Shown here one piece after another: positions 58,744 to 64,000 of a stretch of 64,000 nt of DNA. The notes under the pieces were generated by a model. It was not told where the DNA came from. It ran no database searches and saw only the letters and a program-made list of their open reading frames with translations. The stretch is from Halalkalibacter oceani (GTDB lineage: Bacteria; Bacillota; Bacilli; Bacillales; Bacillaceae_D). A program made the translations under genes and the position numbers. Numbering within the stretch: the first letter of the stretch is position 1; the number at the start of each line of letters is the position of its first letter. The stretch lies in contig NZ_JAMBOS010000016.1 of the NCBI RefSeq assembly GCF_023715705.1, forward strand, positions 1-64,000, given 5' to 3'.

Positions 58744-59784
58744 ATGAGAGCAGCTGTTTTTTATGGGCCAAATAATATGAAAGTAGAGGAGGTGAAGATA
58801 CCAAAAATTAGCGCAGACGAGATATTAGTAAAAGTTAAGGTAAGTGCAGTATGTGGAACGGATGTGCGGATTTATGAAGGAAAAAAAACGAAGGATGTCC
58901 GCATTCCGGCAACGATCGGTCATGAACTGGTCGGAGTTATTGATAAAGTAGGAGAGAATGTAGAGGGGTATCAGGTAGGAGAGCGAATCGGGGTGATGCC
59001 TGTTATTCCATGTGGACATTGTCATTATTGCTTAAATGGCAAAGAAAACGTCTGCGCCAATAGAACGGCGATTGGATATGAATATGATGGAGGTTTTGCA
59101 GAGTATGTTCGTATTCCAACAACCGCCATTAAAGCTGGTAATTTAGTGAAAATCCCAGACCACATTACATTTGAGCAAGCTGTCATCATTGAGCCTTTAG
59201 CTTGTTGCCTGAATGGTAATAAAAAGGCAAATGTGAAAATGAATGATACAGTGGTCGTTATTGGAGGTGGACCAATTGGATTAATGCATGTACAGTTAGC
59301 GAAAATTGCCGGAGCTAGGAAAGTGATCCTTAGTGAGATCATTGGGCACAGAAGGGAGAAGGGCAAACGATCTGGAGCAGATATTGTGGTGAATCCTGAA
59401 GAGGAGTCCTTACAGGAAATTGTAGAAGAAGTAACAGGCGGGTTAGGAGCAGATGTTGTTATTATGGCTATTGGTGTACCGCAGCTTATTAACGGGGCTA
59501 TTTACTTATTGAAAAAGGGCGGTACGCTTAACTTATTTGCTGGATTTACAAAAGGAATTTTATCAGAAATTGATCCTAATGAAATCCATTACAGAGAGCT
59601 GAATGTTAATGGAACCTCCGCATTGACTCGTGCTGACTACCATCAATCATTAGCTCTAGTTGCGGCTGGAAAAATCAATACTGAAGTAATTATTTCCGAA
59701 GGTTATACATTGGAAGATATACAAAAGGCAATAGAGGATGTTCGCGATGGAGTTGGGATGAAAGCCATTATAAATATAGACTGA
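58744..59784 (+). CDS. Zinc-dependent medium-chain alcohol/polyol dehydrogenase
   Basis: 346 residues. Catalytic zinc Cys in SAVCGTDVRIYEGK, GHE motif TIGHELVGV, structural zinc Cys cluster CGHCHYCLNGKENVC, and cofactor motif VIGGGPIGLMHVQLAK. Glu at the end of the next strand (LSEI) favours NAD+. Sorbitol/xylitol/threonine-dehydrogenase-like. ATG 58744 has GAGGAG upstream. First metabolic gene of the cluster; it would oxidise a hydroxyl of the imported compound to a ketone. Confidence 0.95.
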   Translation: MRAAVFYGPNNMKVEEVKIPKISADEILVKVKVSAVCGTDVRIYEGKKTKDVRIPATIGHELVGVIDKVGENVEGYQVGERIGVMPVIPCGHCHYCLNGKENVCANRTAIGYEYDGGFAEYVRIPTTAIKAGNLVKIPDHITFEQAVIIEPLACCLNGNKKANVKMNDTVVVIGGGPIGLMHVQLAKIAGARKVILSEIIGHRREKGKRSGADIVVNPEEESLQEIVEEVTGGLGADVVIMAIGVPQLINGAIYLLKKGGTLNLFAGFTKGILSEIDPNEIHYRELNVNGTSALTRADYHQSLALVAAGKINTEVIISEGYTLEDIQKAIEDVRDGVGMKAIINID

Positions 59785-59818
59785 TCGATAAAAAAATGAT
59801 CGTTAGGAGTGAAGAGCA

Positions 59819-60631
59819 ATGTCATTATTAGGTAAAGAAGTTCGAATGAATCGTTTATTACATGAGGATGGCCGGTTATTAGCTGTTGCAGTTGACCAAG
59901 CTACGGCAAGGGGAATATTTAATGAATTGATGCCGATAGCAAGAAAAATAAGTGAAATTGCAGAAGCGAAACCGGATGCGATGACGATGCATAAAGGAAT
60001 TGCAGACACTTGTTTTCATGAGCATGTGGGAAAGACTAGCTTGATCTTCAAGGCGTCGACATTTTCACCGTGGCAGCCGAATTCTGATGTTCAAGTAGCA
60101 ACAGTTGAAGAGGCGCTTCGATATGGGGCGGATGCTATTTCAATGGGCTGTATTGTTGGAGGAGAGGATAACCAAGAGCAATTACATAATCTTGCAGCGC
60201 TTGCGGGAGAAGCTCATGCTTATGGGCTTCCGGTTGTTGCGCATATTTATCCTCGAGGTAGTCTGATTCCAGCGGAGGAAAAGTCTGATTGGAGGCATAC
60301 CGCTTACGCTGTTCGAGCAGGTGCAGAAGTTGGGGTGGATATAGTGAAAACAAAATATACTGGGGATCCAGAAACTTTTCACAAGGTTGTAGCTTCTACA
60401 CCAGCAAAGGTTGTCGTAGCAGGAGGCGATATTGGAAGCAAAATAGATGACTATTTTCAAATGGTTTATGATGTAATTGATGCCGGAGGTACTGGCATTA
60501 CCTTTGGTCGGATTGTCTGGAATCGCGAAAATCCAACGGCAGTCGTGAAGGCTTTTAAACATATTATTCACGAGGGCGGTACTGTCAAAGAAGCGATTGA
60601 GCTTCATGAGCAACTTTTAAACGAAAAATAA
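59819..60631 (+). CDS. Class I aldolase, DeoC/LacD/LsrF (DhnA) family
   Basis: 270-residue TIM barrel. AVAVDQATARG near the N-terminus, GADAISMGCIVGG, the Schiff-base Lys strand VDIVKTKYTGDPETF, VVVAGGDI, and the phosphate-binding GTGITFGRIVWNREN. Members cleave 1-phosphorylated ketoses or related compounds to DHAP plus an aldehyde. With the FGGY kinase next to it, the likely sequence is oxidation, phosphorylation, then aldol cleavage. TTAGGAGTGAAG precedes ATG. Confidence 0.88.
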   Translation: MSLLGKEVRMNRLLHEDGRLLAVAVDQATARGIFNELMPIARKISEIAEAKPDAMTMHKGIADTCFHEHVGKTSLIFKASTFSPWQPNSDVQVATVEEALRYGADAISMGCIVGGEDNQEQLHNLAALAGEAHAYGLPVVAHIYPRGSLIPAEEKSDWRHTAYAVRAGAEVGVDIVKTKYTGDPETFHKVVASTPAKVVVAGGDIGSKIDDYFQMVYDVIDAGGTGITFGRIVWNRENPTAVVKAFKHIIHEGGTVKEAIELHEQLLNEK

Positions 60632-60651
60632 CTTGAAAAGGTGATGCTCTT

Positions 60652-62115
60652 ATGTCACATGTCATTGGAGTCGATATTGGAACAAGCGGAATTAAAATAG
60701 GAGCGATGGATGGGAATACCGGTCTTGACCATATAACGAAACAGCCTTATTCATTATACTATCCCAAAAAAGACTGGGTCGAAATTAATCCACAGGATAT
60801 ATGGATTAAAACAGAACAATTACTGATGGCGACTATACGGAAGGTGAGTGAAAATGGCGGAACAATTGACGCCATTTCACTCTCTTGTTTTTGCAACTCT
60901 TCTATTTTTATGAATGAGAAAGGAGAGGCCTTATTAAATGGCATTATGTATTTAGATCAAAGAAGTAAAGAGCAAGCAGACAGCATAAAGGAATGGTTTG
61001 GAGAAGAGGATTTATATAAGGTTACACGGAACCGCATCGAGCCTGGGATGTATACGGTTACAACGCTGCTTTGGGTGAAGGAGACCTTACCCCATCTCTA
61101 TGAGCAGACATATAAGTGGGGCAATTTATCAACCTTTATTTTAAATAAACTTACAGGTCAATTTGTGATGGATTGGACTCAGGCTTCCTTTTCTGGTTTA
61201 TATGATGTCATTCATTATCGGTGGTCCGCACAACTTTGTCAAAAGGCTGGTATCGACCAGAGTATTTTACCACAAACAATTAGTCCCTATGAACAGGTTG
61301 GGTATTTTAATGGTATACCGGTTATTGCTGGGGCAGCTGATACAGCGTGTTCCAGCTTAGCTCTTGGAATAAAACCAGGCGATATGTTTGAATCTGTAGG
61401 AACGTCAAATGTGTTAACTGTCTGTACAGATAATCCAGACCAACTAGATATAAGGTTCTTAAACCGATGTTACATTGTTCCGAATCAGTGGCTTTCCCAT
61501 GGAGCAATGTCAACGCCTGGAGCTACCATTCAATGGTTTTTAAAAACGTTTTTGGAAGGGGATGGGGAACCATTAGAGTTACTAGAGAGACTTCCAAATA
61601 ATTCAAATGTAGGTGCAAATGGTCTGTTTTTTTTACCTTATATGCAAGGAGAAAGGAGTCCAATCTGGGATCCAGCAGCAAGAGGTGTTTTTGTTGGATT
61701 ACATTTGAATTCGACAAAAGCAGATATGCTACGTTCAATTCTGGAAGGCACTTCATTTGGTTTGCGGCAAATTAATGAAATTATTGAAAATAAATATCAA
61801 ATCCGTTGTGAACGTTTTAAATCAATTGGTGGAGGTTCTAAAAATAAAGCATGGGCTCAAATTAAGGCCAATGTATTAAAGAAGGAAATTGCTATTCAGG
61901 AAATATCAGAAACGGGGGTGTACGGTTGTTGCTTAATTGCTGGTACGGCTGCTGGATATTTTAAGGACATATCGGAGGTGGAAGGGTGCCTTAAGAATCG
62001 GACAAGCTATATCGTAAAACCAGAGACGTCAACCCTCATAGAGTATGACGAGTTGTATGGCAAATTTAGCGAGCTGTATCCAGCTATGAAAAAATTTTTT
62101 AAGTTAAATAATTGA
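60652..62115 (+). CDS. FGGY-family carbohydrate kinase
   Basis: 487 residues. ATPase motif [19 protein letters not shown] substrate loop, [46 protein letters not shown] and [19 protein letters not shown]. Nearest in style to gluconokinase/xylulokinase, but the substrate segment [13 protein letters not shown] is not the SGQMHG of xylulokinase, so another sugar or sugar acid is expected. AAGGTGATG precedes ATG. Its stop overlaps the ribosome binding site of the PRPP synthetase gene. Confidence 0.93.
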   Translation: MSHVIGVDIGTSGIKIGAMDGNTGLDHITKQPYSLYYPKKDWVEINPQDIWIKTEQLLMATIRKVSENGGTIDAISLSCFCNSSIFMNEKGEALLNGIMYLDQRSKEQADSIKEWFGEEDLYKVTRNRIEPGMYTVTTLLWVKETLPHLYEQTYKWGNLSTFILNKLTGQFVMDWTQASFSGLYDVIHYRWSAQLCQKAGIDQSILPQTISPYEQVGYFNGIPVIAGAADTACSSLALGIKPGDMFESVGTSNVLTVCTDNPDQLDIRFLNRCYIVPNQWLSHGAMSTPGATIQWFLKTFLEGDGEPLELLERLPNNSNVGANGLFFLPYMQGERSPIWDPAARGVFVGLHLNSTKADMLRSILEGTSFGLRQINEIIENKYQIRCERFKSIGGGSKNKAWAQIKANVLKKEIAIQEISETGVYGCCLIAGTAAGYFKDISEVEGCLKNRTSYIVKPETSTLIEYDELYGKFSELYPAMKKFFKLNN

Positions 62116-62129
62116 GGAGGTATTCGTGC

Positions 62130-63068
62130 GTGGGAGAGAATTTGAAAATTTTTACTCTGAATTCTAATCCGAAACTGGCGCAGGAAATTGCTGAACTGTT
62201 AAATAGCCCTTTAGGAAAAAGTTCGGTTACACGATTTAGTGATGGTGAAGTTCAAATTAATATTGAAGAAAGTATAAGAGGGTGTGATATTTATTTAATT
62301 CAATCGACATCTGAACCAGCAAATGAATATTTAATGGAACTACTTATAATGATTGACGCTATGAAAAGAGCCTCTGCAAAAACAATTAATATTTTAATCC
62401 CTTATTACGGTTATGCACGTCAAGACCGGAAAGCTCGCTCTCGTGAGCCAATAACAGCCAAATTAATTGCCAACTTACTTGAAACTGCCGGAGCGACAAG
62501 AGTTATAACAGTTGATTTACATGCTCCGCAAATCCAAGGATTTTTTGATATTCCTGTAGATCAATTACTTGGAGTGCCTATTCTTGCCGATTATTTTCAA
62601 GAAAAAGACTTGGATGACATTGTCGTAGTAGCTCCTGATAACGGTGGTTTAGTTAGAGCTAGAAAGATGGCCAGCTTTCTGAATACGTCGATTGCATTTA
62701 TAGACAAAAGACGTCCTAAACCGAATGTGGTTGAGATGATGGATATCGTTGGTGAGATAAAAGGGAAAAGAGCTATTATCGTTGATGACTTGATTGATAC
62801 AGCAGGAACCATTACACTGGCGGCAAATGCGCTTATTGAAAAAGGGGCAAAAGATGTCTTTGCTTGCTGTACTCACGCAGTACTTTCCGGACCAGCGATT
62901 AGTCGGATTGAAGGTTCCGTCATTAAAGAGTTGGTAATTACAAATTCAATCTATCTGCCTGAAGAGAAACAGATTAAAAAGATGACCACCCTGTCAATTG
63001 CTCCCCTTCTTGCAGATGCTCTAGAAAGAATACATAATCAACGTTCCATAAGTGAATTATTTAGTTAA
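62130..63068 (+). CDS. prs: Ribose-phosphate pyrophosphokinase paralog (PRPP synthetase)
   Basis: 312-residue class I PRPP synthetase, very close to the housekeeping Bacillus enzyme. [44 protein letters not shown] (ATP loop), [18 protein letters not shown] with catalytic His, DKRRPKPNV (flexible-loop Lys/Arg), and the PRPP loop [14 protein letters not shown]. All catalytic elements are kept. GTG 62130 has GAGGAGGT upstream. The housekeeping prs of Bacilli lies beside glmU; this copy is embedded in a catabolic operon behind a sugar kinase. Confidence 0.95.
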   Translation: MGENLKIFTLNSNPKLAQEIAELLNSPLGKSSVTRFSDGEVQINIEESIRGCDIYLIQSTSEPANEYLMELLIMIDAMKRASAKTINILIPYYGYARQDRKARSREPITAKLIANLLETAGATRVITVDLHAPQIQGFFDIPVDQLLGVPILADYFQEKDLDDIVVVAPDNGGLVRARKMASFLNTSIAFIDKRRPKPNVVEMMDIVGEIKGKRAIIVDDLIDTAGTITLAANALIEKGAKDVFACCTHAVLSGPAISRIEGSVIKELVITNSIYLPEEKQIKKMTTLSIAPLLADALERIHNQRSISELFS

Positions 63069-63098
63069 TCTTAATGTTAAGAAATGAGGTGGACGAGG

Positions 63099-64000
63099 GT
63101 GAAGCCTAAAGTTCTGATTACTCGAAAGATTCCGCAGCAAATAGTAAAAGAGATAGAGTCTATTTGTGATGTGGATATGTGGCAAGAGGAGGATATTCCT
63201 ATTCCACGGGAAGAATTGAAAAAGAGGGTTAAGAAGGTGGATGGGTTATATTGTCTACTTACGGAAACAATTGATGACGAGATCTTTAATGAAGCAACAC
63301 AGTTAAAAATAATAAGTAATATGGCAGTCGGCTATAACAATATTAATATCGAAACAGCGAAAAAAAAGGGAATTATGGTCACTAACACACCTGGGGTATT
63401 AACAGAAACAACAGCCGATTTAACGTTTGCCTTGTTAATGGCGACGTCAAGAAGGTTAATTGAAGCTTCTCAATATATTAGCCAGGGAGAATGGACGACA
63501 TGGTCGCCTATGCAACTAACAGGACAGGATGTTTTTGGAGCTACGCTCGGTATTATCGGAATGGGAAGAATTGGTGAAGCGGTTGCAAAAAGGGCAAAGG
63601 GGTTTGATATGCGAGTTCTATATTATAATCGCTCGCAAAAAACAGAATTAGAACATAAACTAGACATTCGGTATACTGAGATGGATGAACTGTTGCGATT
63701 GTCTGATTTTGTAGTCGTGATGGTACCATATAAGCCGGAGACAAAGGACTTGATTTCGACACGTGAATTAGAATTGATGAAGAAAGATAGTATTTTAATA
63801 AACACCTCCCGTGGAGGAATTGTAAATGAGAAGGCATTATATCACGCCTTGAAAAATAAAGACATTTGGGCCGCCGGGATGGATGTGTTTGAACAAGAGC
63901 CTGTTTCACACCAAAATCCACTATTAACTTTACCGAATGTTGTGGCATTGCCTCATATCGGAAGCGCAAGTGTGAAGACAAGACTGAAAATGTCTCAACT
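63099..64000 (+). CDS. D-2-hydroxyacid dehydrogenase (glycerate/hydroxypyruvate reductase type), 3'-truncated
   Basis: About 300 residues are present; the frame is still open at the window edge. Starts at GTG with GAGGTGGACGAGG upstream. N-terminal catalytic domain with MAVGYNNINIETAKKKGI, dinucleotide motif GIIGMGRIGEAVAKRA, catalytic Arg in LINTSRGGIVNE, Glu in DVFEQEP and His in ALPHIGSAS. It would interconvert hydroxypyruvate/glycerate or glyoxylate/glycolate, consistent with a C2-C3 acid product from the aldolase step. Confidence 0.93.
   Translation, partial: MKPKVLITRKIPQQIVKEIESICDVDMWQEEDIPIPREELKKRVKKVDGLYCLLTETIDDEIFNEATQLKIISNMAVGYNNINIETAKKKGIMVTNTPGVLTETTADLTFALLMATSRRLIEASQYISQGEWTTWSPMQLTGQDVFGATLGIIGMGRIGEAVAKRAKGFDMRVLYYNRSQKTELEHKLDIRYTEMDELLRLSDFVVVMVPYKPETKDLISTRELELMKKDSILINTSRGGIVNEKALYHALKNKDIWAAGMDVFEQEPVSHQNPLLTLPNVVALPHIGSASVKTRLKMSQ

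Noticed and set aside
62130-63068. PRPP synthetase as an inactive homolog because of PDNGG instead of PDHGG
   Set aside because: That His is not conserved in active bacterial enzymes (E. coli has Ile there), and all catalytic motifs are present.
1-64000. CRISPR arrays, tRNA and rRNA genes
   Set aside because: No regularly spaced direct repeats, cloverleaf sequences or rRNA-like stretches were noticed on reading. A tRNAscan or CRISPR finder run would settle this.

Overview
The window is a chromosomal stretch of a Gram-positive, endospore-former-type Bacillaceae bacterium. The signs are AGGAGG-type ribosome binding sites, sigma-A promoters, CcpA-type cre boxes, an MtlR with PRD domains, XylR/ROK regulation, EutVW/ANTAR control and a sigma-54 regulator of the Bacillus type. 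The genus cannot be fixed from the sequence alone. Most genes have moderate GC; two stretches (about 22.5-24.6 kb and 54.1-64 kb) look clearly more AT-rich.

Layout. 1-125: probable right end of an IS605/IS1341-type element. 0.2-9.1 kb: a two-component system, an MFS exporter, a YdeI-like protein, a TipA-like MerR regulator, Tag glycosylase, MscL, a decayed chemoreceptor and an SDR. 9.1-11 kb: an AraC-type regulator divergent from an FMN reductase. 11.2-22.5 kb: a complete xylose/xyloside regulon (xylA, galM, GH43 xylosidase, xylR, a three-gene ABC importer without its ATPase, a YesL-like protein, xylB) with XylR operators and cre boxes. 22.7-24.3 kb: AT-rich small lipoproteins and a hypothetical gene. 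24.6-29.9 kb: mannitol operon (fused PTS IICBA, mtlR, mtlD). 30-32.3 kb: a LysE exporter, a DJ-1/PfpI protein and a second TipA-like MerR regulator. 32.4-33.7 kb: rlmA, a 23S rRNA methyltransferase, behind a long leader that encodes an ErmD-like macrolide arrest peptide. 33.8-36.5 kb: a thioredoxin-like protein and a P450/TetR pair. 36.7-42.8 kb: ethanolamine cluster eutWVABC. 43-48.6 kb: a second two-component system with a lipoprotein, an aldo/keto reductase, and a DUF2087/GIY-YIG pair. 49.3-53.9 kb: a sigma-54 activator followed by a textbook -24/-12 promoter, an Fe-alcohol dehydrogenase and a methylmalonate-semialdehyde dehydrogenase. 54.6-64 kb: RpiR regulator, TRAP transporter, dehydrogenase, class I aldolase, FGGY kinase, an extra PRPP synthetase and a 2-hydroxyacid dehydrogenase cut by the window edge.

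How the parts work together. Xylosides enter through the ABC importer and are hydrolysed by the GH43 enzyme. Xylose is then mutarotated, isomerised and phosphorylated into the pentose phosphate pathway. Mannitol is taken up by the PTS and oxidised to fructose-6-P. Ethanolamine is cleaved by EutBC after EutVW antitermination. The last cluster probably degrades an unidentified sugar, sugar alcohol or sugar acid.

The most unusual items are: the ErmD-type arrest-peptide leader placed in front of rlmA rather than an erm gene; the PRPP synthetase paralog inside a TRAP-linked catabolic operon; eutA lacking a normal start codon although its ATPase motif is encoded upstream in frame; a dispersed two-hairpin repeat that supplies the stop codon of three genes; and several identical operator-like words placed in front of different genes.
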